DNA of 64,000 bases from Jeotgalibacillus sp. R-1-5s-1 (GCF_004405105.1 NZ_SORW01000012.1:307240-371239); one strand, 5' to 3'. Shown: positions 7,923 through 16,461, counted from the stretch's first letter. Numbers and translations are program-made. The notes: a model not told the origin generated them from the sequence alone.

Positions 7923-7973
7923 GGCGGCTGGCGGAGGTAAACTTTTGCCGGTGGGCGTTAGGCGGCTGGCGGA
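7923..7973. repeat. Short direct repeat
   Basis: GGCGGCTGGCGGA occurs at 7923-7935 and 7961-7973, 38 bp apart, directly at the left edge of the nine-box array. Its role is unknown; it may mark the array boundary. Confidence 0.5.
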
Positions 7974-8162
7974 ATTCCTTCACTAAAGGGATTTATTCGA
8001 GCTTTCCAGATTTTTATTCAATTGTTTCAGAATTTAATTCCCTCTTATGAAAAAATGATTCCTTCACTACGACTCCGGCCAATGTTTTTCCCTTCACTTA
8101 CCTACCATTATTCAATCACTCCCACTCATAATCCCTTCATTCCAGCGCAGAATTCTTTCATT
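7974..8162 (+). repeat. Nine-box periodic array (class II), locus B
   Basis: Boxes resembling ATTCCTTCAT begin at 7974, 7995, 8016, 8037, 8058, 8088, 8110, 8131 and 8152. The steps are 21,21,21,21,30,22,21,21, exactly the series seen at 20551-20739. Individual units also align between the two loci, for example the shared TTCCAGATTTTT. The array lies between the operon start at 7809 and the terminator of the gene at 8281. Confidence 0.75.
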
Positions 8163-8246
8163 CCACAATCCCCGCTATTTGCCGCGAAAACCAACAGAAT
8201 TTATCCACCTCACCAATTCCGCGTCAAACCAACTTACTTTCCACAC

Positions 8247-8278
8247 AAAAAGACAGCCCCATCAAAGGCTGCCTTTTA
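8247..8278 (-). terminator. Terminator of the gene at 8281-8592
   Basis: On the minus strand GGCAGCC pairs with GGCTGTC (one G-T pair) around a short loop, then TTTTT. It starts just 3 nt beyond the stop codon. Confidence 0.75.
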
Positions 8279-8280
8279 TA

Positions 8281-8592
8281 TCATCCTATTTTCTTCGTTT
8301 GGCAAATCGTTTCTGCGAATTGAAGCATGTCATCGTAAACTTCAATGTTAAACCATTCCTCCGGCGGAAGCAGGAGTGTCGGTGTTTTAGCCGGATTTCC
8401 CCCGGGACTGACTTTTAGAATAACCCGGTCCGCTTTCTTTTCCACTACTTCACCGCGGTTTCTAATACGAAGCTTTGCGTATTTATCCTCGATTTCCTGA
8501 TAAATGTTTAGTGCTTCTGCAAATGAATTGAATTGGAATTGATGCATGTTTCCTTTTCCAATAATCACGACCTGACATAATTGGTCAGACAA
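8281..8592 (-). CDS. Small hypothetical protein
   Basis: A 103-residue soluble protein I do not recognise. It has one Cys near the N terminus, a predicted helix around EALNIYQEIEDKYAKL, and a C-terminal half with LLLPPEEWFNIEVYDDMLQFAETI. There is no signal peptide or membrane segment. A purine-rich stretch (AAGGAGATG) precedes the start. It is flanked by hairpin terminators on both sides, so it is a single-gene unit. No function can be assigned. Confidence 0.65.
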   Translation of the reverse strand: MSDQLCQVVIIGKGNMHQFQFNSFAEALNIYQEIEDKYAKLRIRNRGEVVEKKADRVILKVSPGGNPAKTPTLLLPPEEWFNIEVYDDMLQFAETICQTKKIG

Positions 8593-8662
8593 GTGTTATT
8601 CATCTCCTTATTTTTTTGCGATCCGTAAAGCAAACGCAGCGGTCTGCTTTTTGGATCAAAAT

Positions 8663-8700
8663 AAAAACGGCCAGGCGGCAAAATGCCCTGACCGTTTTTT
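8663..8700. terminator. Bidirectional terminator
   Basis: AAAAACGGYCAGG-type arms (AACGGCCAGG and CCTGACCGTT) pair around a GCGGCAAAATG loop, with A and T runs outside. It closes the asp23 operon on the minus strand. Confidence 0.85.
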
Positions 8701-8725
8701 GTCTTTTCTGATCCGGCTGAACGTA

Positions 8726-9163
8726 TTAATCCAGCTGGCGGCTGTTTTCATTCTCTTTTTCAGCCTGACGATGCTTTTCCTCAAATTCCGAGCGTGTCAT
8801 GACGTCTTCTACGTGCATGTTCACTTCTACTACATCCAGGCCTGTCATATCATTCACAGCCTTTTTGACAGCAGCAATCGTCTCATTAAAGATTGACGGT
8901 ACACTTTTCCCGTATTCCACGATCACACTAATGTCGATCGCAACCTGTTTTTCGCCTACTTCAGCGTCAATTCCTTTTGTGATGTCACCTGAAGCACGGA
9001 AACGTTCTGTTAAACCGCTCATGAATCCTCCGCTCATGCCAAGAATTCCTTTAATATCATTCGCTGCAATACCAGCAATCTTCTTAATAACCTGATCTTC
9101 AAATGTTAGTGAATTTTTGCGTACTGTTTCGTTTTGTTTTGTTTCGGCTGTAGTTTGTGCCAT
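8726..9163 (-). CDS. Asp23/Gls24-family envelope stress protein
   Basis: A 145-residue cytoplasmic protein of the Asp23/Gls24 (DUF322) family. The conserved opening of the domain is seen at about 22-40 (FEDQVIKKIAGIAANDIKGILGMSG) and the core at about 70-112 (AIDISVIVEYGKSVPSIFNETIAAVKKAVNDMTGLDVVEVNMHV). In Staphylococcus such proteins are abundant, sit at the membrane through AmaP, and respond to cell-wall stress. AAAGGAG precedes the ATG. It is the last gene of amaP-DUF2273-asp23. Confidence 0.9.
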   Translation of the reverse strand: MAQTTAETKQNETVRKNSLTFEDQVIKKIAGIAANDIKGILGMSGGFMSGLTERFRASGDITKGIDAEVGEKQVAIDISVIVEYGKSVPSIFNETIAAVKKAVNDMTGLDVVEVNMHVEDVMTRSEFEEKHRQAEKENENSRQLD

Positions 9164-9196
9164 GTTAAAAAACTCCTTTAATCGTTTAGTTTGAAT

Positions 9197-9406
9197 TTAT
9201 CTTCTTCTGGTGAAAAATTGGAACCAGCCATCGATATCAAGCTTCCCATCCCGCCACATGCCGACTAAATAGCCGAGCACTGCGAGCGTGACAATAAGCA
9301 GTGTTGGACCGAATCCAACTGTGATGATCAGGATGGCTAAAATGACTCCAAGCACCAGTCCGAGCAGTCTGCCGCGGTAAGGCAGCAGCATGTCTGTTTT
9401 ATTCAT
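9197..9406 (-). CDS. DUF2273 small membrane protein
   Basis: A 69-residue protein with two hydrophobic segments (GRLLGLVLGVILAILIITVGFGPTLLIVTLAVLGYLVGMW) followed by a charged tail GKLDIDGWFQFFTRRR, typical of DUF2273. It is encoded between amaP and asp23, an arrangement conserved in firmicutes. It probably belongs to the membrane-anchored Asp23 assembly. Confidence 0.85.
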   Translation of the reverse strand: MNKTDMLLPYRGRLLGLVLGVILAILIITVGFGPTLLIVTLAVLGYLVGMWRDGKLDIDGWFQFFTRRR

Positions 9407-9418
9407 ACGATGCCCTCC

Positions 9419-9970
9419 TTATATCACGCGGGGAGACTGTGATTTAGTTGTTCTACGCGGATCCTGAATGTTAATCGACACCTTTTTAACAGGTACCTCC
9501 AGCAGGCTTTCGATCTGAACCTTGATCTGTTCCTGCATGGATTTTCCGATTGTCGGCAGTCCGCTACGATCAAAAATGTGACAATCCACATGTACAGATA
9601 CTGTTTCTTTTCGTCCATGCAGTTTCGCATGAACTTCTGGTGAACGGACACCTTCAATCGAACGAATCGATTTCAGTGCAACGGATTCAATACTTTTTCT
9701 CGAAATATCGATATCCCCGATGCCCGTTTTTATTTTCATATACTTTTCAGGTGATTTTGCGAAAACGCCTGTCAGCAGCAGGATGATAAAAATCAATCCG
9801 AGAAAACCGCTGATGGATAGAATCGTGTAGATGTACCATGGTTCCGCTGTCCATCCAAGGATAGAGTCCGAAACAAATGGAATACGGTATGCTGATGCTG
9901 TCAGAACCGTGACGCTCAGTAAACCGGACACGCCTATCAAAATGAGTAAAAGGCGATTAAACGCATTCAC
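9419..9970 (-). CDS. amaP: Alkaline-shock response membrane anchor AmaP
   Basis: A 183-residue protein with two N-terminal membrane helices (about 5-27 and 45-70) and a cytoplasmic Asp23-like domain (about 78-172) ending in the VPVKKVSINIQDPR strand. AmaP anchors Asp23 to the membrane in Staphylococcus. It is the first gene of the operon. A SigB-like promoter candidate lies about 175 bp upstream. Confidence 0.85.
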   Translation of the reverse strand: MNAFNRLLLILIGVSGLLSVTVLTASAYRIPFVSDSILGWTAEPWYIYTILSISGFLGLIFIILLLTGVFAKSPEKYMKIKTGIGDIDISRKSIESVALKSIRSIEGVRSPEVHAKLHGRKETVSVHVDCHIFDRSGLPTIGKSMQEQIKVQIESLLEVPVKKVSINIQDPRRTTKSQSPRVI

Positions 9971-9974
9971 ATTC

Positions 9975-10329
9975 CATTACCTCACTCTCGAGTCCGGACA
10001 AACGAAGATGTTTTGCCCAGTCCTCAAAATTAATCACTTCTTTGGCCAATTCAGAAGGACTTTTCATCTGACCAGGTGGTTCAACCTTTTCTTCACGAAG
10101 GCTACGCGATCGCGATTCATCGTTGACTGGTCAGTTAGAGATTAAATACCTCGATTTGCAAGTTGGAAAACGAGGTAGAAGACTCACGAATGAAAAAAAG
10201 TAGTATGGTAATATATTTTTATTTCAAGATGATCGGATCCCTAAACTTATATGACTATAGTCACGATATTTCCATCAGAATCCGAGTCCATTTTCACTCT
10301 ATCTTTTCAGTGTTATAAAAATAGCGAAA
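9975..10329. other. Non-coding gap upstream of amaP
   Basis: No convincing gene lies between amaP and the SCO terminator. It holds the SigB-like promoter candidate at 10146-10171 and AT-rich DNA around 10190-10320. Nothing else is recognised. Confidence 0.5.
10146..10171 (-). promoter_or_regulatory. Candidate SigB-type promoter for amaP-asp23
   Basis: On the minus strand a GTTTTC -35 and an AGGTAT -10 are separated by 14 bp, close to the SigB pattern GTTTAA-N12-14-GGGTAT. asp23 is a classic SigB target in Staphylococcus. The long leader (about 170 nt) weakens the call. Confidence 0.4.
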
Positions 10330-10356
10330 AAAAAAGAGCTGCAGTGAGCTCTTTTT
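10330..10356 (-). terminator. Terminator downstream of the mnx-SCO operon
   Basis: AAAAAGAGCT and AGCTCTTTTT form a perfect 10-bp stem with a short loop, 8 nt beyond the SCO stop codon. A and T runs on both sides could allow it to work in both directions. Confidence 0.9.
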
Positions 10357-10363
10357 ACTTACA

Positions 10364-10954
10364 TTATGATCCGTCCAGCAGCGATTGGATATCCTCCAGC
10401 AGCTGTTTTTTATTTACACTAGCGCTTTGAGTGGCCATTGGATACATGCCGCGTATTTGGTGTTGTTGATCGACCATATACAGCGTCGTGCTGTGGGCAA
10501 TGGTCTGATCGTCCAGTTTCACAGACTGCATCTGATAATCCTTTGTTACGGCATCTGTTTCTTCTGCGGTGCCTTTTAGCCAATGCCAAATCCACGGATC
10601 AGCTTGAAATGCTTCTGCATATTGTGTGATGCGTTCTGCTGTGTCTTCTTCAGGATCTAGTGTAATGGATACCAGCTCCACCTTCTCTTTTAAACGTGGA
10701 TTTTCTTTCACGGCGGTCTGCACGTCACTCAAATCACTCATTGTAAATGGACAGATGTCCGGGCAGGCAGTGTAGAAAAAGGCTACAATTTTGATTTTTC
10801 CGTTATGAGACGAGTAATGACCTTCCTGGAGAACTGACTTCATTTCAAAGGGCTGTGTTGTTTTTAACACCGGAAGACTTTGATCACCAGGCCAGATCAG
10901 CCAGCCGGTAATCAGGATACTAGACAGGAGCAGATACATCATCCTGCGGTTCAT
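10364..10954 (-). CDS. SCO1/SenC-family copper chaperone (MnxC-like position in cluster)
   Basis: A 196-residue thioredoxin-fold protein with an N-terminal membrane anchor (residues 4-21) and an extracytoplasmic domain. The copper-binding pair is Cys64 and Cys68 in TACPDICPF, and the distal ligand is His154 in TIAHSTTLYMVD, so all three SCO ligands are present. SCO proteins deliver copper to CuA oxidase or act as thiol oxidoreductases. Its ATG overlaps the stop codon of the large multicopper oxidase, so it probably helps load copper into that enzyme. In Bacillus sp. SG-1 the mnx operon also carries a SCO-like gene, mnxC, but upstream of mnxG. Confidence 0.88.
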   Translation of the reverse strand: MNRRMMYLLLSSILITGWLIWPGDQSLPVLKTTQPFEMKSVLQEGHYSSHNGKIKIVAFFYTACPDICPFTMSDLSDVQTAVKENPRLKEKVELVSITLDPEEDTAERITQYAEAFQADPWIWHWLKGTAEETDAVTKDYQMQSVKLDDQTIAHSTTLYMVDQQHQIRGMYPMATQSASVNKKQLLEDIQSLLDGS

Positions 10955-13900
10955 AATTGATGATCTGCGTTTCGTTTAGTACCAAGTGGCGGCAGATGCT
11001 TTTGCCAGCGTTCGTACACTCTGAAGAGTCCCCACATACCAAGCTCAATGTCCCATTGAATATTTCCTGAGCGATACAGGTAATCTCCAGAAAAACCGTA
11101 ATAGCTGCCCGCACCATAATGCAGCTTCAGGTCAGCCGCATGTCCTGTAATGAGATGTCCGTCAAAGGATTTCACCTGTGATGTTAAATCCATCGCATCT
11201 GTGTTCCAGTAATGTCCGTGTATACGGAAGGTGTGTGCCCTTCTGCGTTCTGACGGGTTCGTGAGACGGATCGTAACAGGGTCACCAGCGTATGCTTCAA
11301 ACAGCGGTGTTGAAGGGTCACCATGAACATCTGAACTGAATAGATCAGCGGTTTGATAATCATTCTTCATTCTGTGGACAAGTCTTTCCGTTCTGTAATT
11401 AAACCCACGTGATCCCTGATCGTACGTATCAAACAAGTCTTCTTCCTCTTCAAGCTGATCCTGATCAAGCAGGCCGTCAGCAGGGTCTGTGATCAATTCA
11501 CCGATGTTATTAAGGAGTCGTGCTCCGTCAAACATGGTTAACACAAATTCTCTCGTTTCAGGCAGGAAAGGGTGCTTCAGCACAACGGAGGAGTCGCTTT
11601 CTTCCCCCTGTAACGTATAAGGATGAACACTCTCTGTGCCACGCGGTTCAGCGATAAATGTGCCAAATGTGCCAAGAGAACGGTGGTTCCTTAAGTCCGC
11701 CATATCCCACAGGCAGGATGCACCGAATGGCTGATCCACATACCAGCGATACGTGATGGTCTCACCAGGTCCAGCCGTCTGCTCAAAGTTATATCCCGCA
11801 TTTTCACCAGATGACGTTTTCACATCATACTGAACGAGCTGCGGATGAAGTGAAATACGTAAGGACGGCGGGTAGTAAGCTTGTTCCTTTATTTCAGGGT
11901 AAGGCCAGATGCCATCTTTAAAAGGGAAACGATCCTCTGTCAGATAGCTGGTCAGGCTGATTTCCACTTCATCTCCTGCATTCGCACGTAAAATGAGCGG
12001 TTCAGGTGTTTGTTCCCCTCTCAAAATAGCCCCCATATCCTCTTCTCTTGCGAAAACTATAGCGTATGGGTCATGTTCGCCATACTGGCTATATACAACC
12101 GGAACGTGAAACGCAGCAACTCGGAATTTTCTGAGTGGTGCGCCTTCAGGAGCAGGGCTATTTAGAAAATCAGCTTTTGGAGGTATCTTCAGTGACGGGG
12201 ACGGTTTTTCAGCTGATGCGTTCACAAACGGCTGATCCGGCAGTCTGATTAAGTCCTGCTGTGTTTCACCGTAAGATCTGATCAGTCCCCACAGCCCGTT
12301 CCAGATATCCTCCTCAGTCGCAAACGACCAGAGATAATCTCCATCATGGGTCGCCAGGGTTTCGAGTGTAAAAGATTCTGAAATGCCGATATGCTTCTGT
12401 GATTCATATCGTGTTTCCACGTCAGGACGTTCCGCTTTCCACCTCATGCCGTGGATGTGGAAGCTGTGCGACTCCTCCTGTGCCCCCTGAATCAGCCTGA
12501 TACGAAGCGGATCGTTTTGATAACAGCGAAACACCGGGGTATAAGGGTCCCCATTTACAAAAGAACTGAAGGAATAAGCGGGATCAGCTGGACCATTGAG
12601 GCGGAACTGCAGTGGCTCACACGTGTAATTCACACCAAACACACCTGGATCGTCCTGGGATCCCGGATAGTCAGGCGGCTGTATAGGCCGTCCATCTTTG
12701 TTATATAAAAGAGCGAAGTCATGAACAAACAACGAGTAATCACGGTAGTCAGGAATGAGGGGATGAACGGCTGTAATTTCCGTTCCATGAATGACGGGTT
12801 CACCTGTAGCAGAATCTAAAAACGCAGTAAATCGCGGATGAATAACGCCGGATCCAAATACACCGTGCTGCTGGTGATGCCCCGCAAAAAGGTGATCGTG
12901 ATAAAACCAGGCTTTCAATTCCACGTCCGCATAATATTCATACTGAATAGTCTGACCCTGAAGCACACTTGAGTCGTAATTCCAGCCGACATTGGCACCG
13001 TCATTAACGAGTACATCAAACTTCATGAAGTGAATATGAAAACCCGCTTCATACGTTCTCGTAAATAACTGAAAGGCATCACCACCTGCGACATCAGGCA
13101 GCCGGTTGGTAAACAGAATTCTGACACATGCCCCTGCAGGTGTATGAATGACCAGCGGCTCAGGCTTTTTATTTCCTGAAAGCACGGATTCCAGATCATC
13201 ATCCAAAACAAATATTCTCCCCTTCGGATCATTCCACCCTTGCCGGTTATAGATAAGCGGCAGTTCAATGGCTGAGATCCGGTATTCAATGACAGGGGCT
13301 TCAGGATTAAAGCCGCACGGATCGGTAAACACGGCACCGGGACGCGGGTTCTCTATCGCTGCATTGCGCTCAAGCTCGGTCAGCCCTCTTCCTCCCACAA
13401 TCCCAAGAGGTGGCCGCGGCGCTTTGAATCCAACTTTTCCAGGAATAAAATTCGGGAAGCCCGGTTTTTCCTTTGTAGGTTTTGGTGGCGCCGGACGGTC
13501 AGGAAGAGGTTTTAAAGCTTTTATACGGGTGCCATCCGGATAACACTGACTGCCGTCCTGCAGCGTATCAAATACCCGGTTCATCCCCCACATCCCTACA
13601 TCAAAGTGCGGATACAGGTGACAGTGAACGATAGCATCTCCAATCGAGCCCTGCAGACTGCCGAGCCCATAAAGCGGCGCCACATCGTACCAGGATTGAG
13701 GACTGATGCTTTGCGCATCAACAATCTCTGACTCCTGATTAACAGGATCCTTCAGCCATTGATGCACATGATAGTGAAACACATGCGTTTCCTTCACACC
13801 GCTGTGAACGACCCGTATTACAGCCGGATCCCCCTTATACCCTCTTAAAACAGGTGTAGCAGGATCGCCGAATACCCAGGAATCATGATGCACTTCTTCC

Positions 13901-14625
13901 CCCTCACACTCAGGGCACACGACACCTTCCTCGATTAATTTCTTACGGTTACCAAGTGGCTCATACCGGAAATTCACCGCATGCGTGGATTCCCTCTCTT
14001 CACCCGTCATTAGATCAAGTGGCTTGTTTCCCGTCAGATCCTTTGTTTCCATCTCATCATGAAAAAGCCAGCCATACTCGCGGAAGGACGGAAGAAATGG
14101 GTGATGAATATCAGCGAACGGACCCGAGTTGATGGTCCCCCCTGTTTCCGGATGTGTCCACCAGGAGCCGCGTTTCTGCACAAAAAGTGCCCCGAATAAA
14201 CCATTGCTGTTTGACCCTTTTTCACCGCTTGCGGGATTTCCTAAATCTGAAAACGGATAAACGCCGGCATGATTCAGCCGAAACCTGTACAGCTTTCTCT
14301 CGCCCTTTTTGACAAGTGAGGAAGTATTAAACCCCGCATCCGTTCCATCGGACTGCATCACATCATAATCAGCCTCCTCTAAATGAAAGCCTGTCTGAAA
14401 CGGGAGTTTATTTTCAAACAGAACTTCCAGGACATCCCCTTCATTTGCCCGGATCATTAATGGCTGAACAAGCTCAACAGGTGTAAAAGGATTTTTCCGG
14501 ACAAGCTTTCTGACCTTCTTCTCATTTTCTTTCAACACATACATCATGCCATTCGGGTTATAGTCACCAAACTGATTCAGCACGATTCTGATGGGAATGG
14601 CTACAATATGAAAGAAACGCCTCAT
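10951..14625 (-). CDS. mnxG: Giant multicopper oxidase, MnxG-type manganese oxidase
   Basis: A 1224-residue enzyme, about twice the size of ordinary laccases and near the ~1217 residues of MnxG from marine Bacillus spores. It is built of about six cupredoxin-like domains in three modules (about 1-380, 440-790, 830-1215). Module 1 holds the canonical HCHLYPHFDVGM (334-345; H-C-H-x3-H-x4-M), which supplies type 1 and trinuclear ligands, plus HVFHYHVH (281-288). Module 2 has HDHLFAGHHQQH (576-587), and SFHIHG and TFRIHGH lie near 721-726 and 1132-1138. MnxG-type enzymes oxidise Mn(II) to Mn(IV) oxide on the exosporium. There is no signal peptide, as in MnxG. It overlaps mnxF-like upstream and SCO downstream by ATGA. 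Fe(II) oxidation is an alternative. Confidence 0.85.
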   Translation of the reverse strand: MRRFFHIVAIPIRIVLNQFGDYNPNGMMYVLKENEKKVRKLVRKNPFTPVELVQPLMIRANEGDVLEVLFENKLPFQTGFHLEEADYDVMQSDGTDAGFNTSSLVKKGERKLYRFRLNHAGVYPFSDLGNPASGEKGSNSNGLFGALFVQKRGSWWTHPETGGTINSGPFADIHHPFLPSFREYGWLFHDEMETKDLTGNKPLDLMTGEERESTHAVNFRYEPLGNRKKLIEEGVVCPECEGEEVHHDSWVFGDPATPVLRGYKGDPAVIRVVHSGVKETHVFHYHVHQWLKDPVNQESEIVDAQSISPQSWYDVAPLYGLGSLQGSIGDAIVHCHLYPHFDVGMWGMNRVFDTLQDGSQCYPDGTRIKALKPLPDRPAPPKPTKEKPGFPNFIPGKVGFKAPRPPLGIVGGRGLTELERNAAIENPRPGAVFTDPCGFNPEAPVIEYRISAIELPLIYNRQGWNDPKGRIFVLDDDLESVLSGNKKPEPLVIHTPAGACVRILFTNRLPDVAGGDAFQLFTRTYEAGFHIHFMKFDVLVNDGANVGWNYDSSVLQGQTIQYEYYADVELKAWFYHDHLFAGHHQQHGVFGSGVIHPRFTAFLDSATGEPVIHGTEITAVHPLIPDYRDYSLFVHDFALLYNKDGRPIQPPDYPGSQDDPGVFGVNYTCEPLQFRLNGPADPAYSFSSFVNGDPYTPVFRCYQNDPLRIRLIQGAQEESHSFHIHGMRWKAERPDVETRYESQKHIGISESFTLETLATHDGDYLWSFATEEDIWNGLWGLIRSYGETQQDLIRLPDQPFVNASAEKPSPSLKIPPKADFLNSPAPEGAPLRKFRVAAFHVPVVYSQYGEHDPYAIVFAREEDMGAILRGEQTPEPLILRANAGDEVEISLTSYLTEDRFPFKDGIWPYPEIKEQAYYPPSLRISLHPQLVQYDVKTSSGENAGYNFEQTAGPGETITYRWYVDQPFGASCLWDMADLRNHRSLGTFGTFIAEPRGTESVHPYTLQGEESDSSVVLKHPFLPETREFVLTMFDGARLLNNIGELITDPADGLLDQDQLEEEEDLFDTYDQGSRGFNYRTERLVHRMKNDYQTADLFSSDVHGDPSTPLFEAYAGDPVTIRLTNPSERRRAHTFRIHGHYWNTDAMDLTSQVKSFDGHLITGHAADLKLHYGAGSYYGFSGDYLYRSGNIQWDIELGMWGLFRVYERWQKHLPPLGTKRNADHQL

Positions 14626-14921
14626 CCGCCTCCACCGTTCTCCCCTAAAACTGGAATAGTCGGCCAGCCTTCCTGTTCCAGATAAAACACTTCAATGTCA
14701 TGGATGTGAAGATTCCACACACGATTTTCAAGCTCTGCCACATTTGTTGTTTCCACAAAAACCATGACATAATCATCCAGCACACCTCTGATCGTGCCAA
14801 TAAAAAAGAATGGAAACGAAGAGGTCAGTGCCAGCATTTTTGTTCCGGTATGATTCGTAAAAAGCTGGATCATTCCTTCTTCATGGCGATCATTTGAGGT
14901 CATATTTTTTTGATTCAACAT
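14622..14921 (-). CDS. mnxF: MnxF-like small subunit of the manganese oxidase complex
   Basis: A 99-residue protein whose stop overlaps the start of the large oxidase (ATGA). A central strand-rich segment (MLALTSSFPFFFIGTIRGVLDDYVMVFVE, about 29-57) has the look of an Sm-like small barrel. The C terminus is rich in His and acidic residues (WNLHIHDIEVFYLEQE), then Gly. The purified Bacillus enzyme is a MnxEFG complex of one G with several E and F subunits, and the size, order and spacing here match mnxF. The assignment rests on context and pattern, not on alignment. Confidence 0.7.
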   Translation of the reverse strand: MLNQKNMTSNDRHEEGMIQLFTNHTGTKMLALTSSFPFFFIGTIRGVLDDYVMVFVETTNVAELENRVWNLHIHDIEVFYLEQEGWPTIPVLGENGGGG

Positions 14922-14931
14922 GCATTCTCCT

Positions 14932-15222
14932 TTACGTCAGCGGAAATACTTTCTCCGGACCGAAATTTCGTGTGAAATGAGCAATATTTTCGAGCGGGAT
15001 GCTAAGGGGTGTCGGGAAGGTAAAAAAAGGTGCGGTCACCATTTTGATCGTGACAGGATCTAATGTCAGATGCCCCTCTCCTACTTCTCTGACAGTGCCT
15101 GCAAAAATCGGCCTGAATGTTTGACCAAAGAGATTAAGCTGATCTGATTTCGTTACCACCAGAATGGACTCCCCAATCACCACACCGAGCTCTGCAGCTC
15201 TGCTTTCATTCGTTGATGTCAA
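14932..15222 (-). CDS. mnxE: MnxE-like small subunit of the manganese oxidase complex
   Basis: A 96-residue protein 10 nt upstream of the mnxF-like gene. The body is strand-rich (GVVIGESILVVTKSD, FAGTVREVGEGHLTLDPVTIKM, PLSIPLENIAHFTRNFG) and fits the same small-barrel pattern as its neighbour. In the Bacillus manganese oxidase MnxE and MnxF are similar small proteins that assemble into a ring and bind copper. Gene order E-F-G is conserved here. There is no signal peptide. Confidence 0.68.
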   Translation of the reverse strand: MTSTNESRAAELGVVIGESILVVTKSDQLNLFGQTFRPIFAGTVREVGEGHLTLDPVTIKMVTAPFFTFPTPLSIPLENIAHFTRNFGPEKVFPLT

Positions 15223-15228
15223 TCATCA

Positions 15229-15921
15229 TCACTTCTTTCTTTTATGATTTTGATAAAACCTTGCTTTTCTCAATGTCTGAAGCTCTTTATACAAAACTGT
15301 TTTTCGTTCTCCAAGTCCTTTTAGCACCACATATTCCTCTGTCGCTTCCTCCAGCCTTCCTGAAAAAATCGTCCCGCCTGCCATTTCTGCCTTAAGCCAG
15401 TGACCCTTCCACCGGTCCAGACTGGTCATGAGCGTTTCTTCGTAAAACAGCTCTCTCAGCTTTAATCGTTTTGAAACCGTTGCGCCAAAATCCCGAAGCA
15501 GCTTTTTCCGCAGATCATTATCAAAGAAAATCTGCTGATGCGTCGTATCGAAATCAGGTGAGTCAAAAGGGAGCGTTGCCTCTTTAACCGCGGTATAAGG
15601 GATCCAGATCCGCTCAAGAAGGCTTGTCAGAATAAAAAAGTCACGTCCAACATCTGATACTTTCCCTCGTATTGCTCTTTCTGTCAGCAGCCTGATTTCC
15701 ACCTGCTGATTTCTTTTTTCCTTTAAGAATGTCTTCAGAAGACGAATTCTGCCCTTTTCAGGCTGGTGCTTTGCAAGTAAAAAAGCGTTGGCCAGTGCCA
15801 GGTATTCTTCCTGAAGCCTGATCTGTTCCGTTGTTCCATTACCTGCCGGGGATGAAAAAGCCTTCTTTTTTACGATCTCATCCTGCCATTGTGTCATTTC
15901 TTCCGGGGTGTGATTGTACAT
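15229..15921 (-). CDS. Sm-like-domain protein, first gene of mnx operon (MnxD-position)
   Basis: A 230-residue basic, soluble protein I do not recognise by family. Two strand-rich blocks, about 74-100 (VEIRLLTERAIRGKVSDVGRDFFIL) and about 180-206 (GTIFSGRLEEATEEYVVLKG), look like two Sm-like barrels similar to those of the MnxE/F-like proteins. The N-terminal 60 residues are helical. AAGGAGGG precedes the ATG. It lies 6 nt upstream of mnxE-like and so occupies the mnxD position. Its presence in the operon suggests a role in assembly or placement of the oxidase. Confidence 0.65.
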   Translation of the reverse strand: MYNHTPEEMTQWQDEIVKKKAFSSPAGNGTTEQIRLQEEYLALANAFLLAKHQPEKGRIRLLKTFLKEKRNQQVEIRLLTERAIRGKVSDVGRDFFILTSLLERIWIPYTAVKEATLPFDSPDFDTTHQQIFFDNDLRKKLLRDFGATVSKRLKLRELFYEETLMTSLDRWKGHWLKAEMAGGTIFSGRLEEATEEYVVLKGLGERKTVLYKELQTLRKARFYQNHKRKK

Positions 15922-16043
15922 CGTTCTACCCTCCTTTCAGCTTTTATCAGCATATTCACAACAGGGCGGTTGCGAATGGGTTTCACGGTAAACAATCGCC
16001 GTACATAAGATGTATGAAACTGATATTCTCCGGAGGCGTTTTA
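15922..16043. promoter_or_regulatory. Divergent promoter region of the mnx cluster
   Basis: This 122-bp gap must hold both promoters. On the minus strand TTCGCA and TATGCT are 16 bp apart, a weak SigA pair. A near-symmetric segment around 16001-16015 (TACATAAGATGTATG) contains CATA on each strand, reminiscent of the SigK -10 (CATANNNTA), but no exact match was found. Late sporulation control is known for SG-1 mnx but cannot be shown here. Confidence 0.35.
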
Positions 16044-16448
16044 ATGCTGCCTATTCTGTTATTTCATAGTCTTTTAACGCTGGTCATTATGCATCATTGT
16101 CTGGTATACCGTGATCGTACCGGATATCATCTGGCCATGAATGTTGCCATGCTGACTGGCGCTTCAACCGGCATCATTATGGGAATTGGTCTGATGGCTC
16201 TATTTCCTTTTCACTTTGTCTTGGTAACCATCCTGTCTGCCTGTCTCGGTGCATGTGCTGGCCTGATAAACGGATGGTTTTACGATCAGCAAACGGGTTT
16301 TTCAGGATTGAGCAGTGGTTTTATGGCTGGCTTGATGGGACCAATGCTTGGTGCTTCCACCGGATATGACATTTTATTTGTGTGGGGGATTGAAATGCTG
16401 TATCTGATGCTACTGGTCGTTGCTATCCTGATGATTCCAAGGTCCTGA
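16044..16448 (+). CDS. Small integral membrane protein beside the mnx operon (1)
   Basis: A 134-residue hydrophobic protein with four membrane segments. The start at 16044 is set by GGAGG at 16032-16036. Small-residue-rich helices carry the motif GLSSGFMAGLMGPMLGAS (about 93-110), which recurs in the next gene. The two proteins are paralogues and probably pair. Divergent from the manganese-oxidase operon, they may transport a metal or anchor something, but no family was recognised. Confidence 0.7.
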   Translation: MLPILLFHSLLTLVIMHHCLVYRDRTGYHLAMNVAMLTGASTGIIMGIGLMALFPFHFVLVTILSACLGACAGLINGWFYDQQTGFSGLSSGFMAGLMGPMLGASTGYDILFVWGIEMLYLMLLVVAILMIPRS

Positions 16449-16461
16449 GAGGAGATTAAGG

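Noticed and set aside
8022..8351. 109-residue plus-strand frame over locus B
   Set aside because: It overlaps the periodic array, a terminator and the opposite-strand gene at 8281, with low-complexity composition.
13268..13543. Plus-strand frame within the oxidase gene
   Set aside because: It is a shadow of mnxG in codon-biased DNA with no homology or ribosome site.
15990..16030. Definite SigK promoter for the mnx operon
   Set aside because: CATA occurs on both strands but the full CATANNNTA with a matching -35 was not found; kept only as a low-confidence region.
15831..16043. N-terminal extension of the first small membrane protein
   Set aside because: It overlaps the divergent mnx gene and promoter region; GGAGG lies before ATG 16044.
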